From the NCBI GenBank assembly GCA_948938605.1, contig CARAIG010000063.1:1-15331 (forward strand): a stretch of DNA of 15,331 nucleotides, in the 5' to 3' direction. Under the pieces are notes generated by a model. The model was given only the letters and a program-made list of their open reading frames with translations, searched no databases and was not told where the DNA came from. Position 1 is the first letter of the stretch. Every line of letters begins with the position of its first letter. This document shows positions 6,819 to 13,637 of the stretch, in pieces. The position numbers and the translations under genes are program-made. This DNA is from an uncultured Eubacteriales bacterium (lineage in GTDB: Bacteria > Bacillota > Clostridia > Christensenellales > CAG-314).

Positions 6819-7979
6819 ATGTGGGAAACAATTAAGGAACTGGGCAAACCCGGTCTTAAAAAAGCGTACGGAGTATTGTCGGAATTTGCCTTATACGTTA
6901 CAATTGCCCTTGTCGCTGCACTTGTAATATACGCAATAGTCATACGTAACCGCGATGAAGAATACCTTGTGCGCGCCCGTAAATTGATTTTAGGCATAGT
7001 CATAGGCTATTCGGCGGCGGTAATATCGATGATAGGGTTTTTAATGCTGTCTAAGGAAATTGTCGACGGCGCAATAGATATGCGCTTTTGGTTGATTGTC
7101 GGGCTTATTGCATTGGCGGTAGTTGCTTTAACCGTAACGCTTGTGTTAATGAAAAAGCAAATAAAAGCTTACAAGTGGGTTGCGCTTGCGTTCGTCATTG
7201 CGTTTGTTATTTATGCTGTTGTAATGGTGTGCGTTATACCTCCAGTTGATGGCGGCTACGAAGACGAAAACGGCGAATGGATTGTGGATAAAACCCAATA
7301 TGTCCCGTTAAATTGGAGTATGTACTTGTTTGCGGCAATATTAGTCGCTGTAATTGCGGTGTCGGCTTTTTTGGGCAGCAAAGCGTCGGAATACGACTCA
7401 CGCGCGTTAACGTACGGGGCTGTGTGCGTGGCATTGTCGTATGCGCTGTCGTACATCAAGTTTTTTTCACTGCCGCAAGGCGGTTCGGTTACGTTTGCAA
7501 GTATGCTTCCGCTGTGTTTGTATTCGTATATGTTCGGCACCCGCAGGGGTGTAATAGCGGGCGTTGTGTACGGACTGTTGCAGTTTATTCAGTCGCCGCA
7601 GTTCTATCAACCTATGCAAGTGTTAATAGACTACCCGATAGCGTTTGCAACGTTAGGTCTTGCGGGAATTGCGCGTAACTTTAAGTTTTTAAAAGGCAAT
7701 ATTTTTGCCGAATTTACCGTCGGCGCAAGTATCGCAATAGTTTTAAGGTATTTCGCACACGTAATAAGCGGTTACTTTGTATTCAGCAGTTGGGCTATGG
7801 AAGGGTATACGGCATTGTCTTGGGCGTTTGTGTACAATTTGTACAATATTGTAGACCTTGCAATCGTCCTTGCCGTAGGGCTTGTTGCGCTTGCATCCAA
7901 AACAGTACGCCGAACGGTTCAAAACATTCAAGCGAATGTTTTAATGGATAACCAATCGGTTAATCAGTCCAACGTTTAG
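6819..7979 (+). CDS. thiT: ThiT-type thiamine ECF transporter S-component with N-terminal membrane extension
   Basis: The 386-residue membrane protein ends in a ThiT domain (about 194-365), the thiamine-binding S-component of an energy-coupling factor transporter. Recognisable stretches are SYIKFFSLPQGGSVTFASMLP (part of 211-231), YGLLQFI (251-257), LIDYPIAFATLGLAG (269-283), FAHVISG (312-318) and AFVYNLYNI (336-344). Asp271-Tyr272, His314, Trp325 and Tyr339/Asn340 probably line the binding pocket by analogy with Lactococcus ThiT. Typical ThiT is about 180-200 residues. Here an extra 190-residue region has hydrophobic segments near 22-42, 56-77, 90-110 and 119-140, and an acidic loop (144-160). 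ATG 6819 is chosen over an in-frame upstream ATG at 6690 because that one lies inside the riboswitch, while AGGAG (6805-6809) precedes 6819. The shared EcfA/EcfT module is not in the window. Confidence 0.9.
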   Translation: MWETIKELGKPGLKKAYGVLSEFALYVTIALVAALVIYAIVIRNRDEEYLVRARKLILGIVIGYSAAVISMIGFLMLSKEIVDGAIDMRFWLIVGLIALAVVALTVTLVLMKKQIKAYKWVALAFVIAFVIYAVVMVCVIPPVDGGYEDENGEWIVDKTQYVPLNWSMYLFAAILVAVIAVSAFLGSKASEYDSRALTYGAVCVALSYALSYIKFFSLPQGGSVTFASMLPLCLYSYMFGTRRGVIAGVVYGLLQFIQSPQFYQPMQVLIDYPIAFATLGLAGIARNFKFLKGNIFAEFTVGASIAIVLRYFAHVISGYFVFSSWAMEGYTALSWAFVYNLYNIVDLAIVLAVGLVALASKTVRRTVQNIQANVLMDNQSVNQSNV

Positions 7980-7985
7980 GTAAAC

Positions 7986-8109
7986 TTAGGTTTTGCATTT
8001 CGTGAGAGTACCGCAGGGATATTATGTAGCAACGTGAGATTCAAAACCCTGCAAACTGAATTACCAAACATAACAGCCTAACCGTCCGAGCAATCTCGGA
8101 CGGTTTTTT
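7986..8109 (+). ncRNA. Possible structured RNA in the thiT 3' flank
   Basis: Several complementary segments are packed here. TTAGGTT (7986-7992) pairs with AGCCTAA (8075-8081). GCAGGG (8013-8018) pairs with CCCTGC (8047-8052). TTATGT (8022-8027), in the loop of that stem, pairs with ACATAA (8068-8073), which would make a pseudoknot. An alternative hairpin is GGTTTTG (7989-7995) with CAAAACC (8042-8048), extended across 7997-8004/8033-8040 with wobble pairs. The segment ends in a strong terminator. I do not recognise it as a known family. It could be an sRNA, a 3'-UTR element, or chance complementarity. Confidence 0.35.
8080..8109 (+). terminator. Strong intrinsic terminator after thiT
   Basis: A perfect 11-bp stem (8080-8090 with 8095-8105) with a CAAT loop is followed by four more T residues. 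It ends the thiT transcript or a small RNA starting after thiT. Confidence 0.92.
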
Positions 8110-8348
8110 ATGTAATTAAAACCTGCTGCTTGCCGAATTGTCTTGATACTTAATCTTGAGACGTGTTTTAAGTCGGTTTAATTTGTAAATTCCGCTAAAT
8201 AAACTGCTTTTGGGAAGTAAATATTTTGTAACACCGTGTTTGCATTTTAAAATCATAGCACGATACTGTTATTTATTTGCAATTTTTGGAATTTTATAAC
8301 AAAATTCAAAAAAAATTGAAATTTTTTAAACTTTTTTTAAAAACCATC
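8110..8348. other. AT-rich non-coding stretch
   Basis: No supported gene lies between the thiT terminator and the next promoter. An AT-rich inverted repeat pairs 8280-8287 with 8311-8318 and 8289-8295 with 8301-8307. Runs of A or T at 8308-8315, 8322-8327, 8332-8338 and 8339-8343 recur at roughly helical spacing just upstream of the ppx promoter. They may bend the DNA or act as an UP element. Nothing else is recognisable. Confidence 0.4.
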
Positions 8349-8377
8349 TATACAAACGCAATTAAATATGATATACT
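8349..8377 (+). promoter_or_regulatory. Promoter of the Ppx/GppA gene
   Basis: TATACA (8349-8354) and TATACT (8372-8377) are separated by 17 bases. The predicted start near 8384 gives a leader of about 67 bases to the ATG at 8451. Confidence 0.55.
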
Positions 8378-8450
8378 TTACCCGATTTAAATTGTAGTGG
8401 AGTTTTATTGTTTTTTCACGTATAAAAAAACTGTTTGTAAGGTGTGGAAA

Positions 8451-9962
8451 ATGGAAAAGATTGCTTTAATCGACTTAGGATCGAATACCGCGCGTTTGGT
8501 TATTTACGACGTTTTGGAGGGCGGCTATTTTGTCGTGTCCGAAGAACGGCGCGAAGCAGTACGTCTTGGCGAAACCGAAGCGGACGGAAGTCTTAAACAG
8601 ACGCGTATAATGCAAGCGATCGCAACTTTAAAAGCGTTTAAGGAAATGTGTTCTATTAAAAACGTAGACAAAATTCTTGCCGTAGCTACCGCAGCGGTAC
8701 GCAGGGCAAGTAATCAAAAAACATTCCTTGCGGATATTTACAACGCTACGGGAATTAGAGTAACCGTAGTGTCGGAGGAAGAAGAAGCGAACTACGTATA
8801 TCAAGGGGTAATCAACAGTATGGAAATTCCCCGCGGTATGATTATGGAAATAGGCGGCGGCAGTACCAAATTTGTGTACTACAACCGTAGGTCAATTTTG
8901 CATACGCACATATTTGAATTCGGCGCGGTAACTTTAAGCAATATGTTTATGTCTGCGGACAAAACTCCCGAACAGTGCTCGGACGACATTGTCGAATACG
9001 TAAAGGCGCAACTCGAACAAGTGGAGTGGTTTAAGGAAATCGACCCCGATACTCAATTGATAGGGGTAGGCGGCAGTTGCCGTAACCTTGCACGCATAAT
9101 ACGTAAAGTTAAAAAATATCCGTTGGATATGGTGCATAACCTTAATATGGCAACGGAAGACTTCGACTATGTTTACAATATGATACGTACGCTCGACCTT
9201 GACAAAAAACGCCGTATTAAGGGGTTGAGTTCGGCACGCGCCGACGTGTTCCCTGCGGCTCTTGCCGTTATTAAAGCGTTTGTGGATTATATGGGCTTTA
9301 CACGAATAGTAGCAAGCGGTTCGGGACTGCGCGAAGGCGTTATGTTCAACTACGTTGTACCGCAAACCTTGGAAAAACCCATTTCCGACGTTTTGGGCTA
9401 TTCGTTGCACAGCTTCGGCTATCATATGGGCGTAAACGTCGCTCACGCCGAACAAACATTTAATTTGTGCGTGCAGTTATTTAAACAGTTGCGTGTTTTG
9501 CACAAGTTCCCCCGTATGTACGTAAAAGTACTTAGGGTTTGCGCTATGATGCACGATGTGGGCAAAACGTTTAAATTTTACAACAATGCAAAGCATACGT
9601 CGTATATGATACTTAACAGTAACCTGTACGGTATCTCTCACCGCGACCTTGTGCTTGCCGCTTTTGTTACCGACGTTAACAATAAGGAGGAAGTTAACTA
9701 TACCGAATGGTCCAAGTATAACGCCATTTTATCCCCCGAAGATGTCGAAGCGGTTAAAAAGCTTTCGGTTATTTTGCGTATGGCTATTGCGCTCGATTAC
9801 AGTATGCGCAGCGCGGTTACCGAAGTAAGCTGCGATGTTTTGGGCGACAGCGTAATTTTAAAGACCGAACTTGCCGGCGACGCAAGTTTGGAACTTAAAG
9901 CGGCAAATAACATAGCAATGGACTTTAAAAAAGTATTTAGAAAAAATTTGGAAATACTGTAA
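8451..9962 (+). CDS. Ppx/GppA-family phosphatase with C-terminal HD domain
   Basis: The 503-residue cytosolic protein has the ASKHA-fold Ppx/GppA domain (about 3-300) followed by an HD-type domain (about 315-500), the long architecture of exopolyphosphatase/pppGpp phosphatases. Visible motifs are DLGSNTARL (8-16), ATAAVRRA (79-86), SEEEEAN (108-114), EIGGGSTKF (133-141), GVGGSC (205-210) and GSGLREG (290-296). In the HD part they are His332 (AHAEQ) and His368-Asp369 (MMHDVGK). Two positions differ from E. coli Ppx: Glu133 replaces the Asp of DIGGGSTE, and Lys140 replaces its Glu. Glu111 matches the catalytic Glu121. Polyphosphate or pppGpp hydrolysis is therefore a family-based guess. ATG 8451 is preferred over an in-frame GTG at 8397 because AAGGTG (8439-8444) precedes it and the extra 18 residues do not look conserved. 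No ppk or relA lies nearby. Confidence 0.85.
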   Translation: MEKIALIDLGSNTARLVIYDVLEGGYFVVSEERREAVRLGETEADGSLKQTRIMQAIATLKAFKEMCSIKNVDKILAVATAAVRRASNQKTFLADIYNATGIRVTVVSEEEEANYVYQGVINSMEIPRGMIMEIGGGSTKFVYYNRRSILHTHIFEFGAVTLSNMFMSADKTPEQCSDDIVEYVKAQLEQVEWFKEIDPDTQLIGVGGSCRNLARIIRKVKKYPLDMVHNLNMATEDFDYVYNMIRTLDLDKKRRIKGLSSARADVFPAALAVIKAFVDYMGFTRIVASGSGLREGVMFNYVVPQTLEKPISDVLGYSLHSFGYHMGVNVAHAEQTFNLCVQLFKQLRVLHKFPRMYVKVLRVCAMMHDVGKTFKFYNNAKHTSYMILNSNLYGISHRDLVLAAFVTDVNNKEEVNYTEWSKYNAILSPEDVEAVKKLSVILRMAIALDYSMRSAVTEVSCDVLGDSVILKTELAGDASLELKAANNIAMDFKKVFRKNLEIL

Positions 9963-9985
9963 TACTAATTTGTAAATAAATTAAG

Positions 9986-10018
9986 AACTTACTCTTAAAA
10001 CGGGTAAGTTTTTTTTTT
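9986..10018 (+). terminator. Intrinsic terminator after the Ppx/GppA gene
   Basis: A 9-bp stem (9986-9994 with 10002-10010, one T-G wobble) has a 7-base loop and is followed by eight T residues. It separates the ppx transcript from minDE. Confidence 0.9.
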
Positions 10019-10121
10019 CGATTAAAAGATATACTTTCCGTTTAGTCATTAACAGGGCGCATTTAAAATGCAATATATGCTATTTTTCCCTTTTTTTGTA
10101 AATAATGCGTTATTGCCGTAT

Positions 10122-10130
10122 TGGTATAAT
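10122..10130 (+). promoter_or_regulatory. Extended -10 promoter of minDE
   Basis: TGGTATAAT is a perfect extended -10 element (TG-n-TATAAT). No good -35 box lies 16-18 bases upstream; TTGTAA at 10096-10101 is too far. Initiation is predicted near 10137, about 24 bases before the GTG start at 10161. Confidence 0.6.
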
Positions 10131-10160
10131 TTGTAAAACGCAGTGTCGGAGGTGACGGAC

Positions 10161-10928
10161 GTGGCGCGGATAATTGTTATTACAAGCGGTAAAGGGGGCG
10201 CAGGCAAAACCACAATATGCGCTAATTTGGGATTGGCGCTTGCGCGTAAAAACTTGCGCGTGTTGCTTATGGATTTGGACATAGGACTGAATAATTTGGA
10301 CGTGGTTATGAATGTCGAAGACAAGGTTGTATACGACCTTATCGACGTAGTTGAAAACCGTTGCCGACCGAGTCAGGCATTTATTCAGGACGACGAAGAA
10401 CCGACGCTCTACGTTATGCCCAGTTGCAAAATTGCAAAACGGCAAGTGTCGTCTGACGCCGTTAAAAAGGTTATAAGACGTGTTAGCGACAGTTTCGATT
10501 ACGTGCTTGTCGATTGCCCTGCGGGGCTGGACGTCGGTTTCCGCAGGGCGGTAAACTGCGCTAACGAAGCTATCGTGGTGGTAACTCCGCACCTGTCGGG
10601 CGTGCGCGACGCCGACAAAACCATTGCCGAACTTAATGCGCAGGATATATCGGTCAACGTTGTTGTTAACCGCGTGCGGGGCGACCTTGTGGCGGGCGGT
10701 GAAATGCTGTCGGCATTTGAAGTTTTCAGCGTGTTGGGACAAACGTCATTGGGCATAATTCCCGAAAGCGACGACGTAAACTGCAATTTGCGTTTGCACG
10801 CAAAACGCAAGGCTTTTGACGTGCTTGCGGACAATTTGCATAACGGCACGTTCGATATGTACGACTGCGTATCCCGCTACAACGGGTTGTTGGGCAGATG
10901 GCGCCGAAAATTAAAAAAGAACGTTTAA
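10161..10928 (+). CDS. minD: Septum-site determining ATPase MinD
   Basis: The 255-residue ParA/MinD-family ATPase should place the division site together with MinE and, if present, MinC. It binds the membrane in its ATP-bound dimer form. The deviant Walker A box GKGGAGKTT (10-18) has signature Lys11 and Lys16. MDLDIGLNNLDVV (37-49) matches the MinD DxDxGLRNLD motif, and the Walker B-type VLVDCPAG is at 115-122. The C-terminal tail, GLLGRWRRKLKK (242-253), is basic and amphipathic, as expected for the membrane-targeting helix. The GTG at 10161 is chosen because GGAGGTG (10148-10154) sits 6 bases upstream; an in-frame GTG at 10143 lies before that site and would add six residues. minE follows after 16 bases. 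minC is not in the window. Confidence 0.93.
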   Translation: MARIIVITSGKGGAGKTTICANLGLALARKNLRVLLMDLDIGLNNLDVVMNVEDKVVYDLIDVVENRCRPSQAFIQDDEEPTLYVMPSCKIAKRQVSSDAVKKVIRRVSDSFDYVLVDCPAGLDVGFRRAVNCANEAIVVVTPHLSGVRDADKTIAELNAQDISVNVVVNRVRGDLVAGGEMLSAFEVFSVLGQTSLGIIPESDDVNCNLRLHAKRKAFDVLADNLHNGTFDMYDCVSRYNGLLGRWRRKLKKNV

Positions 10929-10944
10929 TGTTTAAGGAGTAATA

Positions 10945-11154
10945 ATGGTCAGTAAATCTTATGAACGGGCGCAGCGGATGGTGCTGTCCGACAAATACAA
11001 TGCGGTAAGCGAATCATTTCAAGCAGACGTTGCACAGCTTGTCAAAAGGTATTTCGAAGCGGACGGAATAAAAGTCGATACGTACTGCGACGGCACTTTG
11101 CAAGTTGTATTTACGGTATCGGTTAAACGCGTAAAACTAATTAAGCGCGCTTAA
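10945..11154 (+). CDS. minE: Cell division topological specificity factor MinE
   Basis: The 69-residue protein has the MinE pattern: an N-terminal ERAQRMVLSDK (7-17), like the ERLKLVL-DR contact helix that binds MinD, followed by a small alpha/beta dimerisation domain. It is shorter than the usual 85-90 residues, mainly at the N terminus, where the membrane-targeting segment is reduced, and slightly at the C terminus. MinE stimulates the MinD ATPase and drives its relocation. AAGGAG (10934-10939) precedes the ATG by 5 bases, and the gene is clearly co-transcribed with minD. The last 14 bases form a perfect palindrome, TTAAGCGCGCTTAA, that includes the stop codon. Confidence 0.85.
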   Translation: MVSKSYERAQRMVLSDKYNAVSESFQADVAQLVKRYFEADGIKVDTYCDGTLQVVFTVSVKRVKLIKRA

Positions 11155-11160
11155 AGGACG

Positions 11161-11192
11161 TTACCGTCAATGCGTAATGCGCATTATGCATT
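11161..11192. repeat. Palindromic intergenic repeat (AATGCGTAATGC type)
   Basis: From 11169 to 11192 the sequence is a near-perfect palindrome, with 12-base arms centred on GCGC and one G-T mismatch. GCATTAT units continue to about 11199. AATGCGTAATGCG (11169-11181) is identical to the reverse complement of 224-236, and 11161-11174 matches 164-177 at 13 of 14 positions. It is non-coding and lies between minE and the spoIVFA-like gene. It is likely a copy of a dispersed intergenic element. Confidence 0.5.
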
Positions 11193-11245
11193 ATGCATTC
11201 CGCGTAAAGGTGATATTAAAAAACTGTATTGCAAATAAATTTTCG

Positions 11246-11275
11246 GTCATAACAGCAAGCAAATGTGCATAGGTT
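11246..11275 (+). promoter_or_regulatory. Sigma-E-like sporulation promoter candidate
   Basis: GTCATAAC (11246-11253) and CATAGGTT (11268-11275) are 14 bases apart. They resemble the Bacillus sigma-E boxes (KMATATT, then about 14 bases, then CATACAHT) with two mismatches in each box. The predicted start, about 11282, lies just before the AGGAGGTG at 11290-11297. This fits the mother-cell expression known for spoIVF in Bacillus, but the match is by eye only. Confidence 0.38.
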
Positions 11276-11302
11276 ATTGTGAACGCAACAGGAGGTGTCA
11301 AT

Positions 11303-11935
11303 ATGGCTTATGAAGGAATGGAAACTGTAATCTGCGACGCAGAAGAAAACGATTGGTTAAGTGTGTCGTATCACGAGCAAAAGTACGCGCACGATACGGC
11401 GGCAGTTAAAAAAACACGTAAAATGCCGCATATTAAATTTGGAAAAATCAACAAAAAGGTGGTGGCGATTGTAGCCGTTGCGGCGTTGTGCGTAGCAATG
11501 CTTGCGGGACTGCTGTTTATAGACGGCGGATTTACGGCGGACGTATTCGGTGCGGTTAAAACCGTATTTTCGTCCAATGTATTCAGCGACAAGACTTTGC
11601 AACCCGTTACTGCCAACATCGAATTGCCTTGTAACGTAACGTTGAAGGAAGTGTCCGAACAAGGCATTGCAACGTTTATCGGCGGCAGAGCAGTTGTGTC
11701 GTTTACCGACGGCAAAGTAAAGGAAATCGGTGAAAACAGCATAACGGTTACTATTGACGAAAACACCGACATTACCTATCAAGGGCTTACCGAAGTGTAT
11801 GTTAAAGCGGACGATACCGTTTCGGCAAATTCACTGTTAGGCAAATATGACGGCGAATTTACTACGACCATCAGCGTTGCAGGACAAACCAAACAAGTTG
11901 TTGCAAGTTCGTCGCAACTTACATGGAACGTCTAA
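11303..11935 (+). CDS. SpoIVFA-like membrane protein with degenerate M23/LytM fold
   Basis: The 210-residue product has a charged cytosolic N terminus (1-50), one membrane segment (about 52-72) and an extracytoplasmic domain. That domain resembles an M23/LytM beta-sandwich (about 118-182; for example GRAVVSFTDGKVKEIG and VKADDTVSANSLLGK) without the metal-binding His and Asp residues of active peptidases. SpoIVFA in Bacillus has this layout and holds the SpoIVFB protease inactive until the forespore signals. The call rests on this layout and on the overlapping spoIVFB gene rather than on strong motifs. ATG 11303 is chosen because AGGAGGTG (11290-11297) precedes it; an in-frame GTG at 11279 lies before that site. 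The gene may be expressed from the sigma-E-like promoter. Confidence 0.6.
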   Translation: MAYEGMETVICDAEENDWLSVSYHEQKYAHDTAAVKKTRKMPHIKFGKINKKVVAIVAVAALCVAMLAGLLFIDGGFTADVFGAVKTVFSSNVFSDKTLQPVTANIELPCNVTLKEVSEQGIATFIGGRAVVSFTDGKVKEIGENSITVTIDENTDITYQGLTEVYVKADDTVSANSLLGKYDGEFTTTISVAGQTKQVVASSSQLTWNV

Positions 11936-12780
11936 AATTCAAATTTAAAATTAAGCCGGGTTTTATTGCGTTTGTTTTAATTGCGGTAGTGTTTAAACAG
12001 GGCTTTTTCGCTTTCAATTACGCTATCGCTGTGGTATTGCACGAATTTGCCCATTACTATGTGGCAGACAAACTGTTTTATCATTGCAAGGAAATTCAGG
12101 TGGGATTGTTCGGCGCGGTGCTTTACGGCGATTTTCAAGACGTAACACCCGCCGACCGCATTAAAATAGCGCTTGCGGGACCGTGTGCGAATGTAGTCCT
12201 TGCAGTATTGTGTCTTGCTTTGTGGTGGATGTTTCCCGAAAGTTACTATTACTCGGAAAATTTTTTTACCGCAAATATAAGTATGGCGTGCATTAATATG
12301 CTTCCTTGCTATCCCTTAGACGGCGGACGTACGCTTACCGGCATATTGGAAAACAAGTTCGGCGGCAAATCGGTAGAAATTACAAAAAAAATCACCGTAG
12401 TTTTGTCGCTTTGCTTGTTTTTCGTTTTTGTTTATTCGCTTATTGCTAAAAGTCCTTTGTTCAGTTTGGGGTTGTTTGCAATTTGCTTGTTTGCAGGAGT
12501 TTTCAGCAAGGGTAAGGAATGCTACGTCAAAACGACGTTTTCGCAAAACCGCAGCAGATTTTTAAAAAAAGGTATGGAAAAAAAGACATTGGTATTTAAC
12601 GGCAGCAACACATTGCGCGATGTAGCAAAGCGTATGCAAGGAAATTTTTTGTATTGCTTGGAAGTAGTGGACGACAATATGGAAGTCGTGTCCCGTTATT
12701 CCGTTGCCGAACTTGAACAATTTGTTATAACTAAACCTTTGGATACCAAACTAAGCGAACTTAAAAAAGTGTTGGCGTAA
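11923..12780 (+). CDS. spoIVFB: SpoIVFB-type intramembrane metalloprotease (M50)
   Basis: The 285-residue polytopic protein has the zinc motif HEFAH (40-44) and the second motif NMLPCYPLDGGR (125-136), where Asp133 is the third zinc ligand. This is the M50 (S2P) arrangement of SpoIVFB, which cleaves pro-sigma-K in the mother cell during sporulation. Hydrophobic segments lie near 14-45, 80-103, 116-130 and 150-195. The C-terminal part (about 215-285) resembles a degenerate CBS-like regulatory domain, as in other SpoIVFB proteins. The start overlaps the 3' end of the spoIVFA-like gene by 13 bases and has no clear ribosome binding site, so translation is probably coupled. Its presence suggests the organism forms, or recently formed, endospores. 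A related Site-2 protease with another substrate is possible, but the neighbour supports SpoIVFB. Confidence 0.82.
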   Translation: MERLKFKFKIKPGFIAFVLIAVVFKQGFFAFNYAIAVVLHEFAHYYVADKLFYHCKEIQVGLFGAVLYGDFQDVTPADRIKIALAGPCANVVLAVLCLALWWMFPESYYYSENFFTANISMACINMLPCYPLDGGRTLTGILENKFGGKSVEITKKITVVLSLCLFFVFVYSLIAKSPLFSLGLFAICLFAGVFSKGKECYVKTTFSQNRSRFLKKGMEKKTLVFNGSNTLRDVAKRMQGNFLYCLEVVDDNMEVVSRYSVAELEQFVITKPLDTKLSELKKVLA

Positions 12781-12814
12781 ATTTAGTGTCGGTTTAACTT
12801 AATAGGGCGTAAGC

Positions 12815-12850
12815 AAACAAACCGATTTATATTGTTAAATTGGTTTGTTT
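12815..12850. terminator. Bidirectional terminator between convergent genes
   Basis: A stem of 15 pairs (12815-12829 with 12836-12850, one G-T wobble) closes a 6-base loop. Its AAACAAACC/GGTTTGTTT ends supply T-rich 3' sides in both directions. It lies 34 bases after the spoIVFB stop and contains the stop codon of the minus-strand gene. Confidence 0.65.
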
Positions 12851-13606
12851 TACGTTATAGCGGGTATTGAACATGCTGTACAGCGCCAAAATAAGCATTA
12901 CAGTCGACCACCCCAGCAAGTAGTACGGGAAGTACGCAATCAGCGATAGCAGTGCCATAAAAACGCTGCTTGCAAAGTACCAGCCGAAGCGTTTGCGGCA
13001 AAATGCGTATTTTGCAACAAAGGAATTTTTTGTCGGTTTTGTGTTCGGCAATACCGGCAGTTTGTCTGCCGAAGCTAGCAGTTCGTATGCATTATTAACG
13101 TCGGCAAATTTCACGTCAAAATATTGCGTTGCCGATTTAAGCGCGTTTGCATCGATTTTTGCAGCGTATATCAGCAACTTGTTTGTTTTTTTGCGTTTGG
13201 CTTTAACTACCGCTTCGGCAATGTCGAAGGAACTTACGCTGTCTTTGCGGTAAAACGTCGTAACGTATGTAGATTCGTTATCCTTTGTCGCAATAAAACT
13301 GTCGTAGTCGACGATTTCAACATTGTAATGATAATAACCGTACAAGTCGGCAAAAAGGCTTGCGTTGTCGTCGTTGAATTTTAAGTAGTCGCACAGTTTT
13401 GCTGCGGCTTTTTTATTTTGCTGTTTGACGGCTTTGACTTGTCCTACTTTATTTTGTATTCGGTAAATTAAATATGCCGAACACAATGCAAGTATCAAGC
13501 CGAGCGACACAGCCCATGCAACGCTTTTCAAACAAAAGTATATCCACAAAAAGGACAGCGCAAATATCATTAACGAACAAAGTAAGTTGTTTAAAAATTT
13601 AGGCAT
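12827..13606 (-). CDS. Membrane protein with paired N- and C-terminal helices and a cytosolic core, function unknown
   Basis: I do not recognise this 259-residue protein. Hydrophobic pairs lie at about 8-27 and 30-50, and at 209-227 and 229-246. They bracket a soluble domain (55-205), so both ends and the core are probably cytosolic. The core segment KKTNKLLIYAAKIDANALKSA (part of 139-159), then FDVKFADVNNAYELL (163-177), has the order of the C-terminal half of Mrr-like restriction-endonuclease folds. The expected Asp...Gln/Glu-x-Lys catalytic set is not visible (TTFYR at 116-120 instead of VQVKR). Any nuclease relation is a guess. No good ribosome binding site precedes the ATG, so the start is uncertain; Met13 is an alternative. 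It is transcribed alone, divergent from nadD-yqeK, from the promoter at 13638-13666. Confidence 0.7.
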   Translation of the reverse strand: MPKFLNNLLCSLMIFALSFLWIYFCLKSVAWAVSLGLILALCSAYLIYRIQNKVGQVKAVKQQNKKAAAKLCDYLKFNDDNASLFADLYGYYHYNVEIVDYDSFIATKDNESTYVTTFYRKDSVSSFDIAEAVVKAKRKKTNKLLIYAAKIDANALKSATQYFDVKFADVNNAYELLASADKLPVLPNTKPTKNSFVAKYAFCRKRFGWYFASSVFMALLSLIAYFPYYLLGWSTVMLILALYSMFNTRYNVKQTNLTI

Positions 13607-13637
13607 ATTTCAATTATTGACAATTTATCGCGTTTTT

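Noticed and set aside
8001..8020. Resemblance to a T-box antiterminator (AGTACCGC)
   Set aside because: No GGTGG-type T-box core, no specifier stem and no downstream aminoacyl-tRNA synthetase or amino acid gene.
8397..8450. Upstream GTG start for the Ppx/GppA protein
   Set aside because: It adds 18 residues unlike the family N terminus. The ATG at 8451 starts right before the phosphate-binding motif and has AAGGTG upstream.
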